A stretch of DNA of 9,014 nt from an uncultured Actinomycetes bacterium (GTDB lineage Bacteria; Actinomycetota; Acidimicrobiia; Acidimicrobiales; RAAP-2), in the NCBI GenBank assembly GCA_903830745.1, contig CAIKVF010000214.1, positions 1-9,014 on the forward strand, in the 5' to 3' direction. Below the pieces are notes generated by a model. The model had not been told where the DNA came from and made no database searches. It saw only the letters and a program-made list of their open reading frames with translations. Below, in pieces: positions 1 to 8,174 of the stretch. Every line of letters starts with the position of its first letter. Position 1 is the stretch's first letter. The position numbers were made by a program, and so were the translations under genes.

Positions 1-154
1 CCATTGCATCGAGTTCAGTTCCAGTGCAGATGTCCTTTAAAAAGGCCGCAATGGTCTCGGGGTCGCGCAGTCGTGCAAACGCAGCCACGAGTTCGTCGAA
101 ACGTTCCCCTGTCTCGGGTTTGGCATCTGCCGGTAGTACTTTGCCTGAGGTCAT
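1..154 (-). CDS. TrpR-like transcriptional regulator, YerC/YecD family (3' part outside window)
   Basis: The reverse strand from an ATG at 154 stays open to the window edge and gives 51 residues, the N-terminal half of a protein. After a short polar N-terminus (about 17 residues) comes a helix-rich segment, FDELVAAFARLRDPETIAAF, then LKDICTGTELDAM. This matches the start of the TrpR-like YerC/YecD family as I recall it (B. subtilis YerC has LDQLFNAILSLKDLEECYRFFDDLCTINEI at the same place). The helix-turn-helix that would bind DNA lies beyond the window. The gene diverges from hisA with only 30 bp between the two starts. No Shine-Dalgarno sequence precedes the ATG. A TAGCAT (161-166, minus strand) sits exactly at -12 to -7 if the ATG is the transcription start, so a leaderless mRNA is likely. 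In Firmicutes, YerC-type proteins have been proposed as histidine biosynthesis regulators (HisR; from memory), which suits the neighbour hisA. Family assignment is fairly secure; the role is inferred. Confidence 0.8.
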   Translation of the reverse strand, partial: MTSGKVLPADAKPETGERFDELVAAFARLRDPETIAAFLKDICTGTELDAM

Positions 155-184
155 ATTGCTATGCTAGCATGCTAACACGCTGCT
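155..184. promoter_or_regulatory. Divergent promoter/operator region between yerC-like gene and hisA
   Basis: This 30-bp spacer holds two overlapping perfect 10-bp palindromes, ATGCTAGCAT at 161-170 and TAGCATGCTA at 165-174, set in a run of GCTA repeats. The left palindrome contains CTAG, the core of the E. coli TrpR operator, and the encoded regulator next door is TrpR-like. On the minus strand, TAGCAT (161-166) is placed as a -10 element for a leaderless yerC transcript. On the plus strand, TATGCT (160-165), TAGCAT (165-170) or the weaker TAACAC (173-178) could serve hisA. Any protein bound to the palindromes would cover both promoters. The palindromes are seen directly; operator function is inference. 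Confidence 0.5.
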
Positions 185-877
185 ATGCAAATAATCCCTG
201 CCCTCGACCTTCTTGGCGACAACGCCGTACGCCTCGAACAAGGCGATTATGACCGCGTCCTTTTTCGCCAACCCATAGAGGAATTCATGGGCAGAATTGT
301 CGCTACTAAGCCTGAACTTATCCACGTGGTCGACCTCCAGGGTGCCCGTGATGGTGCCCTGCGTCTCGATGTCGTCACTCGTTGCTTAAGCACAGCGGAA
401 GGTATTCCTCTACAGGTATCTGGTGGTATTCGATCAATTGACGCCGCCAAGGCAGCTATTGCAACTGGTGCAGCCCGAGTGATTGTTGGAACTGCTGCGT
501 GGGCTGAGCCAACGTCACTTAAAGAATTCGCTGATGCACTGGGTGAGCAATTAGTAGTGGCACTTGATGTTCGAGACGGTGAAATAAATGTTCGAGGATG
601 GCTGAGCTCATCTGGCGTAAGTGTTGATGATGCAGTGTCTAGATGTGTTGATGCAGGGGTAACTCGTCTTCACGTAACTGCAATTTCACGCGATGGCACC
701 ATGCAGGGCCCAGACCTTGCGCTGTACGAGCAAGTGTGTCGAGGTGGAATTCGAGTTGTCGCTGCAGGTGGAGTTCGAGATGAAAAAGATGTTGCTGACC
801 TTGAAGCGATTGGCTGCGAGGCGGCAATTATGGGTCTTGGCTATCTGAAGCGATTAGGTATAACGCTGCCAGAGTAG
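185..877 (+). CDS. hisA: HisA: phosphoribosylformimino-5-aminoimidazole carboxamide ribotide isomerase
   Basis: HisA is a cytoplasmic (beta/alpha)8-barrel enzyme that opens the aminoaldose ProFAR to the aminoketose PRFAR in histidine biosynthesis. The 230-residue product starts IIPALDLLGDNAVRLEQGDY, with catalytic Asp8, and carries the second catalytic Asp128 in VVALDVRDG. Phosphate-binding glycine motifs SGGIRS (79-84) and AGGVRD (194-199) and the RDGTMQGP loop (169-176) are intact. The C-terminus stops at LGITLPE, about 10-15 residues short of typical HisA/PriA, so the last barrel helix is shortened. R137-G-W139 resembles the Arg-x-Trp of actinobacterial PriA, which also does the TrpF reaction, but the QGDYDRV loop is HisA-like, so dual activity is open. 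The ATG at 185 lacks a Shine-Dalgarno sequence and is probably leaderless. No other his gene is in view. Its stop codon touches the stop codon of the convergent gene. Confidence 0.93.
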   Translation: MQIIPALDLLGDNAVRLEQGDYDRVLFRQPIEEFMGRIVATKPELIHVVDLQGARDGALRLDVVTRCLSTAEGIPLQVSGGIRSIDAAKAAIATGAARVIVGTAAWAEPTSLKEFADALGEQLVVALDVRDGEINVRGWLSSSGVSVDDAVSRCVDAGVTRLHVTAISRDGTMQGPDLALYEQVCRGGIRVVAAGGVRDEKDVADLEAIGCEAAIMGLGYLKRLGITLPE

Positions 878-1255
878 TTACGCCTTAGTTGCTTGCCACT
901 GTCGAAAGAATACGTAGGCAACAATTCCAGCGGGAATGGCGTTCCAGCGCTCGAGTGAGCTGCGCGACAATACATTCACGAGGAAACTTGCGGCTTCTAC
1001 ATAAAAGAGAACCTTTACAGCCCAGGCTGGATTTACAGACATTCCTCTAGTGAATCGCACGTAAACAACCGCTTGCCACACAAGTATTGCGAATGTCACT
1101 ACGTACGAAATACGAATCGACATCGGGAATGAAGTGAACTGTCCCCCCGCAGCACGATGAAGTGCGTACGACGCTCCGAGGACAACACCTGCCACGATGT
1201 ACATGTTCCACATCATGGACACTGCCACTGCAATTCTTTCAATAATTGTCTTCAC
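878..1255 (-). CDS. Small integral membrane protein of unknown function
   Basis: This 125-residue protein has about four hydrophobic segments, near residues 8-31, 47-68, 79-97 and 104-118, separated by short loops with Arg/Lys (RFTRG near 68-72, SSLERW near 99-104). It looks like an inner-membrane protein with little outside the bilayer. I do not recognise the family and see no catalytic or metal-binding motif. The start is GTG at 1255, chosen because a GGGAGAG ribosome binding site (1263-1269) lies at suitable distance. That site is inside the last codons of the upstream ybaK-like gene, only 4 bp separate the two frames, and the genes are therefore probably co-transcribed and translationally coupled. 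The TAA stop at 878-880 abuts the hisA stop from the opposite strand. It is a real gene by its coherent hydrophobic pattern, its start signal and the lack of any better reading of this stretch; function unknown. Confidence 0.8.
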   Translation of the reverse strand: MKTIIERIAVAVSMMWNMYIVAGVVLGASYALHRAAGGQFTSFPMSIRISYVVTFAILVWQAVVYVRFTRGMSVNPAWAVKVLFYVEAASFLVNVLSRSSLERWNAIPAGIVAYVFFRQWQATKA

Positions 1256-1259
1256 GTTT

Positions 1260-1745
1260 TTACTCTCCCACGACCAACGGAGTTGACCCAGTCATTCGTT
1301 GAAGTTCTTCAAACGTCGTTGGATACACCGCGTGTGGATGTCCAGCCGCTGCCCAGACAACGTCATAGTCATTTAGAGCAACATCAATAATGCTGAGTGG
1401 AGAAGTAATCCAACCAACGGGACTAACTCCACCAATGGTGAATCCTGAAATGTTCTTTATGTAGTCAGCGTCTGCTCTCAGCAGTTCTGCAACACCCAAG
1501 TGTTTGGTGATCAGATCTGTATCCACACGGTGTCGCCCACTTGTGATCACAAGTACCGGTGAGTCGTCAGGGAGTCGAAAGATTATTGATGCAGCAATCT
1601 GTCCAACTTCAATGCATAGTGAGTCAGCAGCTTCTTTAGAAGATCGTGCCGAGCTTTCTAGGAGTTTTATCTCAGCGAAGCTGTCCCCACTTTTGAGTGC
1701 GCTTCGAACTCGTTCGACCGCAGGTCGTGACAGTGTTGGATCCAT
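1260..1745 (-). CDS. YbaK/EbsC-family aminoacyl-tRNA deacylase-like protein
   Basis: The 161-residue product fits one YbaK/ProX (INS-like) editing domain from end to end. These domains hydrolyse mischarged tRNA (for example Cys-tRNAPro or Ala-tRNAPro) in the cytoplasm. Landmarks are SSKEAADSLCIEVGQIAASIIF (35-56), LVITSGRHRVDTDLI (65-79), the family glycine motif IGGVSPVGW (104-112) and the C-terminal AAGHPHAVYPTTFEEL (133-148). In E. coli YbaK the segment QVYKTL contains the critical Lys46; here the equivalent position is Ala52 (QIAASI). As I recall, many actinobacterial homologues also lack the lysine (QIANSLVF), so deacylase activity or its substrate may differ. The ATG at 1745 is the first possible start because an in-frame stop lies just upstream. 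No Shine-Dalgarno sequence precedes it, and TAAAAC at -12 to -7 could be a leaderless -10. It lies 34 bp downstream of icd and 4 bp before the membrane protein gene. Family sure, activity uncertain. Confidence 0.87.
   Translation of the reverse strand: MDPTLSRPAVERVRSALKSGDSFAEIKLLESSARSSKEAADSLCIEVGQIAASIIFRLPDDSPVLVITSGRHRVDTDLITKHLGVAELLRADADYIKNISGFTIGGVSPVGWITSPLSIIDVALNDYDVVWAAAGHPHAVYPTTFEELQRMTGSTPLVVGE
1263..1269 (-). promoter_or_regulatory. Ribosome binding site for the GTG-started membrane protein gene
   Basis: On the minus strand GGGAGAG overlaps the final codons of the ybaK-like gene; its GGAG core (1265-1268) ends 9 nt before the GTG at 1253-1255. It supports GTG as the real start and implies translational coupling with the upstream gene. 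Confidence 0.6.
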
Positions 1746-1779
1746 GGATACGTTTTAACATGGCTTGAGGCCACAACCT

Positions 1780-4017
<2,238 letters not shown>

Positions 4018-4038
4018 TTACACGTTACCGGACGCAAC

Positions 4039-4065
4039 AAGACCCCAGGAAATTCCTGGGGTCTT
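4039..4065 (-). terminator. Strong hairpin terminator downstream of tRNA-fMet
   Basis: AAGACCCCAGGA and TCCTGGGGTCTT form a perfect 12-bp stem with a 3-nt loop, including seven G-C pairs. It begins 20 nt beyond the encoded CCA of the tRNA, read on the minus strand, and is followed by a short U-biased stretch (TTGTTG) rather than a long T-tract. It most likely ends the tRNA transcript and insulates icd. No convergent gene uses it from the other side. Confidence 0.65.
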
Positions 4066-4085
4066 GACGTTCATAATTACTACCT

Positions 4086-4162
4086 TGGTGGCGGGGGCAG
4101 GATTTGAACCTGCGATCTTCGGGTTATGAGCCCGACGAGATACCGTGCTTCTCCACCCCGCG
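4086..4162 (-). tRNA. Initiator tRNA-Met (fMet), anticodon CAT
   Basis: The 77-nt gene folds as a complete cloverleaf. The acceptor stem is CGCGGGG against CCCCGCC, and the D-stem is GAGA/TCTC with GG in the loop. The anticodon stem is TCGGG/CCCGA around CTCATAA (anticodon at 4126-4128), and the T-arm is GCAGG-TTCAAAT-CCTGC. Discriminator A and CCA are encoded. It is the initiator, not an elongator: bases 1 and 72 do not pair, the anticodon stem has three consecutive G-C pairs (GGG/CCC), and D-stem pair 11-24 is A-T. The unpaired 1-72 couple is C and C, where E. coli has C and A. It has its own promoter upstream and a terminator hairpin 20 nt downstream, so it is probably a single-gene transcription unit. 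Confidence 0.97.
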
Positions 4163-4173
4163 TTGCGTCCTAA

Positions 4174-4202
4174 ATGATACTCGCTGCAAGATGTGAGAGC
4201 AA
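4174..4202 (-). promoter_or_regulatory. Sigma70-type promoter for the initiator tRNA
   Basis: On the minus strand TTGCTC (4197-4202) and TATCAT (4174-4179) are separated by exactly 17 bp. The -10 matches the TATAAT consensus at five of six positions. Transcription would start about 5-8 nt later, within the short GC-rich leader before tRNA base 1 at 4162. The -35 starts only a few bases past the stop codon of the alcohol dehydrogenase gene. Confidence 0.65.
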
Positions 4203-4212
4203 AAAGCCCTAT

Positions 4213-5310
4213 TTAGTCAAAAACAATAACGCTACGAAGTGCTCCACCGGTACGAACTTCATCAAGAGCATCATTTATGTCTTCTAATTTGTAACGACTT
4301 GAGACAAGCTCGTCAAGCAGTAGTGATCCATCTTTGTAAAACGAAATCATCTTTGGAATGTCAGTCTTCAGAGTTGCTGCACCCATCTTTGAGCCGAGTA
4401 CGTGAAGACCATCATTAGGAATTGCAATTCCATCAAGTGTGATTGTTACGCCACTTCCGGGGATTCCAACGAACACTGCAGTACCGCCGGGGCGACACAT
4501 TGTTACAGCAAGCTCCATAACTGATGCTGCGCCAACGGATGCGAATGCGTAGTCAGCTCCACGGCCATTATTGATTTCTTTAATTGCTTCAACAAGGTCA
4601 TCACGCTTGGCACTGAACGTGTGTGTTGCACCGAACTGCTTTGCAAGCTCCAGCTTGCTGTCAACCATGTCAACCGCAATGATGGTGGTGGCTCCAGCGA
4701 TCTTTGCGCCCTGAAGTGCATTCACACCAACTCCACCAATACCAATCACTACAACCGTGCTGCCCTTAGTTACTTTTGCAGTGTTCAACACTGCACCAGC
4801 ACCGGTGATCACTCCACACGCAAGTAGTGAAGCAACATCGAGTTTCATGTCAGTTGGAACACCAACAACCTGTGAGGCATCAACAACAACCTGCTCTGCA
4901 AACGCTGCAGTGTGCATTCCGTAGCCAACGCTCACGCCATTTTTATCTTTGAGCGGACTCTTGGCATCGCGGTCCCATGACTTCGTGCAAAACGTGCCTT
5001 CTCCGTTCTTGCAGTAGAAGCATTCGCCACATGACCTAATAAGTGAGACAAGAACGTGGTCGCCAACGCTGAATCCAGTTACACCTTCTCCGAGTTCCGC
5101 AACAGTTCCTGCTGCTTCGTGACCGTAAAGTGCTGGAAGGTCGCCTCCCCACTTACCGTCAATGAACGTAATGTCACTGTGACAGATTGCACAGGCGCTT
5201 ATTTTGACTCTGATCTCACCCTTAGCTGGTGCATCGACTTGGATTTCTTCAATAACGAGGGGCTTTCCGAATTCTCGACATAGCGCCGCCCTTGCAGTTG
5301 TTGTTGACAT
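4213..5310 (-). CDS. Zinc-dependent alcohol dehydrogenase (MDR superfamily, NAD-linked)
   Basis: A 365-residue medium-chain dehydrogenase that interconverts an alcohol and its aldehyde with NAD(H) in the cytoplasm. The N-terminal GroES-like domain carries the catalytic zinc ligands C43 (AICHSD), H64-E65 (GHEAAG) and C165 (LLACGV), and the structural zinc lobe C94, C97, C100 and C108. The Rossmann domain has VIGIGGVGVNALQ (188-200) and, about 20 residues on, D214 in AVDMVDSK, which favours NAD over NADP. All zinc ligands are present, and length and layout resemble class III/aryl-type alcohol dehydrogenases. The substrate cannot be read from sequence. It is the last gene of the four-gene cluster, 19 bp after the crotonase gene. 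An AGAGGA ribosome binding site (5314-5319) lies close to the ATG at 5310, preceded by a second AGGA. In the pathway it may process an aldehyde released upstream; that is inference from position. Confidence 0.92.
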   Translation of the reverse strand: MSTTTARAALCREFGKPLVIEEIQVDAPAKGEIRVKISACAICHSDITFIDGKWGGDLPALYGHEAAGTVAELGEGVTGFSVGDHVLVSLIRSCGECFYCKNGEGTFCTKSWDRDAKSPLKDKNGVSVGYGMHTAAFAEQVVVDASQVVGVPTDMKLDVASLLACGVITGAGAVLNTAKVTKGSTVVVIGIGGVGVNALQGAKIAGATTIIAVDMVDSKLELAKQFGATHTFSAKRDDLVEAIKEINNGRGADYAFASVGAASVMELAVTMCRPGGTAVFVGIPGSGVTITLDGIAIPNDGLHVLGSKMGAATLKTDIPKMISFYKDGSLLLDELVSSRYKLEDINDALDEVRTGGALRSVIVFD

Positions 5311-5329
5311 GTTTCCTCTTTCCTAGAAA

Positions 5330-6139
5330 TTAATTACGCTTCACGCCGTAACGATTATCACGCCACGCGAGTGCTGCTTTAAGACCTTCGTTTTTCACCA
5401 GCTCATCAAATTCAGTCTTTTCAGGTGAAATTGCTGCATTGAGTATTGCTGAAATGTCCATGTTGGCGTGTACCGCTTCACGTAGACCCATTGCTTCGTA
5501 AGCACGGGTAAGGGCAATCTTGGTGAGCTTTAGAACAACGAGCGGCGCGGTGGCGACACGAAGAGCTAGCTGTGTTGCTGCTTCTTCGAGTTGCTCAAGT
5601 GGCACAACAGTATTTACGAGACCAAACCTCTCAGCATCAACGGCGTTAATTGTGTCACCGGTGTAGAGCAGTTCATTAGTCTTCTTTTGTCCGAGCATGA
5701 ATGGCATGAGCAATGTTGCAGGGCCCGAGCCATAACGAACTTCAGGCTCTCCAAAGTTTGCATTGTCGGCAGCGACAATCATGTCGCACGCCATTGCGAG
5801 GTCGCATCCTCCAGCAAGTACCCAGCCATGTACCGCAGCGATGGTTGGCTTAGGAAACGCCCAGAGCTTCATAGTGATGCCTACGTCGTTTTGCAGAATG
5901 ATGTGCCAGCCATCAGCGGTTGTAGGAGTGGCTGATTCTTCCCCAAGATCAAACCCAGCAGAGAACGCACGGCCCGCTCCACGAAGCAGAACAACTTTGA
6001 CCTGATCATCAGCTTCAGCGCGGTCAAGCGCAAGTCCAAGTTCACGAACAGTGTCTTGGCTAATCGCATTTAGCTTTTCAGGACGATTAAGGGTGATCCA
6101 GCAGAGGTGATCCTTAACTTCATATTCAACAATGCTCAT
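5330..6139 (-). CDS. Enoyl-CoA hydratase/isomerase family protein (crotonase fold)
   Basis: This 269-residue protein has the full crotonase layout: LNRPEKLNAIS (17-27), the oxyanion-hole segments FSAGFDL (59-65) and HGWVLAGG (104-111), then CDLAMACD and FGEPEVRYGSGP. In rat enoyl-CoA hydratase two glutamates (E144, E164) are catalytic. Here the first is Asp113 and the second is retained as Glu133, a pattern that can still support hydration but also occurs in divergent members such as hydratase-lyases and isomerases. The C-terminus (LKAALAWRDNRYGVKRN) resembles the tail of hydroxycinnamoyl-CoA hydratase-lyases in general form only. The ATG at 6139 overlaps the stop of the upstream acyl-CoA synthetase as ATGA, with AAGGAG (6147-6152) 7 nt upstream, so the two are translationally coupled and very likely work in sequence. 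Likely role: add water to an alpha,beta-unsaturated acyl-CoA made by the synthetase. The exact reaction is undetermined. Confidence 0.9.
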   Translation of the reverse strand: MSIVEYEVKDHLCWITLNRPEKLNAISQDTVRELGLALDRAEADDQVKVVLLRGAGRAFSAGFDLGEESATPTTADGWHIILQNDVGITMKLWAFPKPTIAAVHGWVLAGGCDLAMACDMIVAADNANFGEPEVRYGSGPATLLMPFMLGQKKTNELLYTGDTINAVDAERFGLVNTVVPLEQLEEAATQLALRVATAPLVVLKLTKIALTRAYEAMGLREAVHANMDISAILNAAISPEKTEFDELVKNEGLKAALAWRDNRYGVKRN

Positions 6140-8163
6140 GACCTTGCTCCTTCACTAACAACAATAAGCGCATCAACTGCGACAGCCCCTTGTTTTCCAA
6201 GGACCAGCGGATTTATATCAATCCCATCAATCTCTGGAAAACTCGACGAAAGCTGTGAAAGTCCAAGGAGCACCTTTTCCAAGTCCTTTTTGGCTGGCTC
6301 ACTCATATGCTTTTGACCGGGAAGTGACGCGACCATCTGTTCAGCAGATTCTTGGCTAATTGGCAGGAGCTTGACGCTGGAGCGTGCAATGGCTTCAGCC
6401 AGTCCTCCACCAATTCCAATAGACAGTGTGGGACCAAACATTGGGTCTCGGTGCATTCCACAGATAATTTCACGCCCAGAAGAAACCTGATGTGCAATTA
6501 CAACCTGACCACCGAGACTCTGCGTCGCTGTGACAACTTCAGCGTCTGACTTAACGCCAAGAATTACACCGCCACCAATGCTTTTGTGAGCGGGGCCATC
6601 AACTTTGACAACGACTGGGTATCCAACTTCATTTGCGGCTTTCACCGCTTCATCAGCAGATGCCGCGCGACGAATTTCAGCAAAAGTAACTCCGTAGTTT
6701 TTTAGAACCTGAGCGGAATCGAGTTCTGGCATGGAACCAGGAGTAAGCAACTCTTTAATTCCAGGCAACGCAGCCTGAACCGAAGGCTTCTGTACAGAAC
6801 GATTTTGCCAGCGCGCAATTACTCCGAGTGCAGTCGCAGCGTCTGAAGGCCCGCGAAGCAGCGCAACATCATTTTCACGAGCGAGTCTCACAAATGAATC
6901 ATGTGGGTCAGCTGAAGCGGTCGAAATAACTACAGGAGTAACGTCGCTTCCCCGTGTTGCGTTAACTAAAGCCTTAACAATCTCCATGCACCATGCTTCA
7001 TCTGCGGCGCTGCGGTGACGAGTGAGTTCAACAACGGCACAGACAATGTCGTATGACTTAGAAGCAACGAGTTCTTCGAAGCATCGTGGGTACACCTTGT
7101 CAACGTCATCAATAGCCCACGCGTCAATCGGATTTTGAACATGAACGAAATTTGGAAATTCTGATTCAAGGTTTTTTGCAGTCTGTGGCGGAAGCGGAGA
7201 AACTTCAAGTCCCGCAACTTCGCAACTATCAGCAAGCATGCCCGCCTGTCCACCTGATTCTGAGACTGCGCTGAGGCGATTTCCCTTAGGCCAGCGCTTA
7301 AGACCAAGAACATCGAGTGTTTCAACAAATGCGGCCATGTCAAAGACTTCAATGGCACCGCAAGAATCGAGGAAAGCAGAGAAACCTTCGGCGGATCCAA
7401 CCATGGCGCCAGTGTGAGTGAGAGCGACTTGAGCAGCTAATTCTGATCTACCAACTTTTAGACAAACAACTGGCTTGTTTTTTTCTGCGCAATTACGAAG
7501 TGCTTCAGCAAACGCTTCAGGTCGGCGAACCGTTTCGAGAAATAGTCCAATTGCTTTAGTCCCTTCATCGTTGGCAAACGCATTCACGAAGTCCGCAGCG
7601 TCAAGACCTGATTCATTGCCAGTAGACATAACTGTCCTGAAACCAATTCGTGGTCCAATCGACAACAGTGCATCTGCAACTGATCCGGACTGACTGAGAA
7701 CACTTACGTGGCCAGCCTGCAGCGAAGCACTGAGTGTTCCAAGCCAGAGCGAACGGCCTTCAGGCTGCGCGTACCCCATACAGTTTGTTCCGAGCAGCGC
7801 AACATTGTTTTCTGCAGCCATTGCGGCGACAATCTTGGTGACAACTGGTCCTTGCTCGCCTGCTTCGGCGCCAGCACCAGGAATAACAAGCGCCTTCACA
7901 CCACCAGCAATTGCGTCACGCACCGCTTGTTCCATGAGCGTGTGACCAACAGCAATGAGTGCAACGTCTGGTTGTTCTGGAAGTGACGCAACGTCGGGGT
8001 AACACTTTTGACCGAGTACTTCATCTCGACGAGGGTTCACTAGGTACACAGTTTCACCACGTCGTGTTGCCATGTGAATAAGGTCAGCACGACGCTCTGA
8101 TGCGCCAATGATTACCAGGCGCTTAGGGTCGAAAAGAGGTCCAACATCACGGAGTAAAGACAT
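6136..8163 (-). CDS. ADP-forming acyl-CoA synthetase (acetate--CoA ligase family, fused alpha-beta)
   Basis: The 675-residue product activates a carboxylic acid to its CoA thioester with ATP, giving ADP and phosphate (reversible), through a phosphohistidine. Domain order is N-terminal CoA-binding Rossmann fold (about 8-130; VIIGAS at 17-22), succinyl-CoA-ligase-like domains (about 150-290 and 300-450), and a C-terminal ATP-grasp domain (about 475-670). The presumed phosphorylated His250 lies in LTHTGAMVG; SVLSQSGSVAD (154-164) and the ATP-grasp K520, H526 (HKSIGGGV) and EIDGIDINPL (644-653) are intact. Length is near the usual 690-710 of single-chain members. FerA, the feruloyl-CoA synthetase of Sphingobium SYK-6, belongs to this superfamily, so the substrate need not be acetate. 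It lies 11 bp after the dehydrogenase gene and overlaps the crotonase gene by 4 bp. Its ATG follows an A8 tract with no clear Shine-Dalgarno sequence, so expression may depend on coupling. Confidence 0.93.
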   Translation of the reverse strand: MSLLRDVGPLFDPKRLVIIGASERRADLIHMATRRGETVYLVNPRRDEVLGQKCYPDVASLPEQPDVALIAVGHTLMEQAVRDAIAGGVKALVIPGAGAEAGEQGPVVTKIVAAMAAENNVALLGTNCMGYAQPEGRSLWLGTLSASLQAGHVSVLSQSGSVADALLSIGPRIGFRTVMSTGNESGLDAADFVNAFANDEGTKAIGLFLETVRRPEAFAEALRNCAEKNKPVVCLKVGRSELAAQVALTHTGAMVGSAEGFSAFLDSCGAIEVFDMAAFVETLDVLGLKRWPKGNRLSAVSESGGQAGMLADSCEVAGLEVSPLPPQTAKNLESEFPNFVHVQNPIDAWAIDDVDKVYPRCFEELVASKSYDIVCAVVELTRHRSAADEAWCMEIVKALVNATRGSDVTPVVISTASADPHDSFVRLARENDVALLRGPSDAATALGVIARWQNRSVQKPSVQAALPGIKELLTPGSMPELDSAQVLKNYGVTFAEIRRAASADEAVKAANEVGYPVVVKVDGPAHKSIGGGVILGVKSDAEVVTATQSLGGQVVIAHQVSSGREIICGMHRDPMFGPTLSIGIGGGLAEAIARSSVKLLPISQESAEQMVASLPGQKHMSEPAKKDLEKVLLGLSQLSSSFPEIDGIDINPLVLGKQGAVAVDALIVVSEGARS

Positions 8164-8174
8164 GGTTTTTTTTC
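8164..8174 (-). other. A8 homopolymer at the 5' end of the acyl-CoA synthetase gene
   Basis: The 11-bp spacer reads GAAAAAAAACC on the minus strand between the TAA of the dehydrogenase gene and the ATG of the synthetase gene (eight A, 8166-8173). No Shine-Dalgarno sequence is visible. Translation may rely on re-initiation or on the A-rich unstructured leader; homopolymer slippage is possible but would not change either reading frame. Confidence 0.4.

Larger units (their letters stand above)
4030..4170 (-). repeat. 9-bp inverted repeat flanking the initiator tRNA and its terminator
   Basis: GGACGCAAC at 4030-4038 and its exact reverse complement GTTGCGTCC at 4162-4170 enclose the tRNA gene plus terminator hairpin. 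In the minus-strand transcript, the 5' leader with tRNA base 1 could pair with the bases directly after the terminator stem. The repeat itself is exact; a role is speculative. Confidence 0.5.

Noticed and set aside
4..252. Open frame of 82 codons on the plus strand across the hisA start
   Set aside because: It overlaps the clear YerC-like reading on the opposite strand and the start of hisA, and its arginine-rich translation resembles no family.
1746..1779. Possible terminator between icd and the ybaK-like gene (GAGG-6 nt-CCTC)
   Set aside because: The stem is only 4 bp with no T-tract, too weak to call a terminator.
4197..4215. Terminator after the alcohol dehydrogenase gene (GGGCTTTTTGC)
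   Set aside because: There is a T run but no adjoining stem-loop, and the same bases serve as the -35 region of the tRNA promoter.
6966..7400. 144-codon open frame on the minus strand inside the acyl-CoA synthetase gene
   Set aside because: It lies in another frame of an intact domain-rich gene, and its translation shows no family features.
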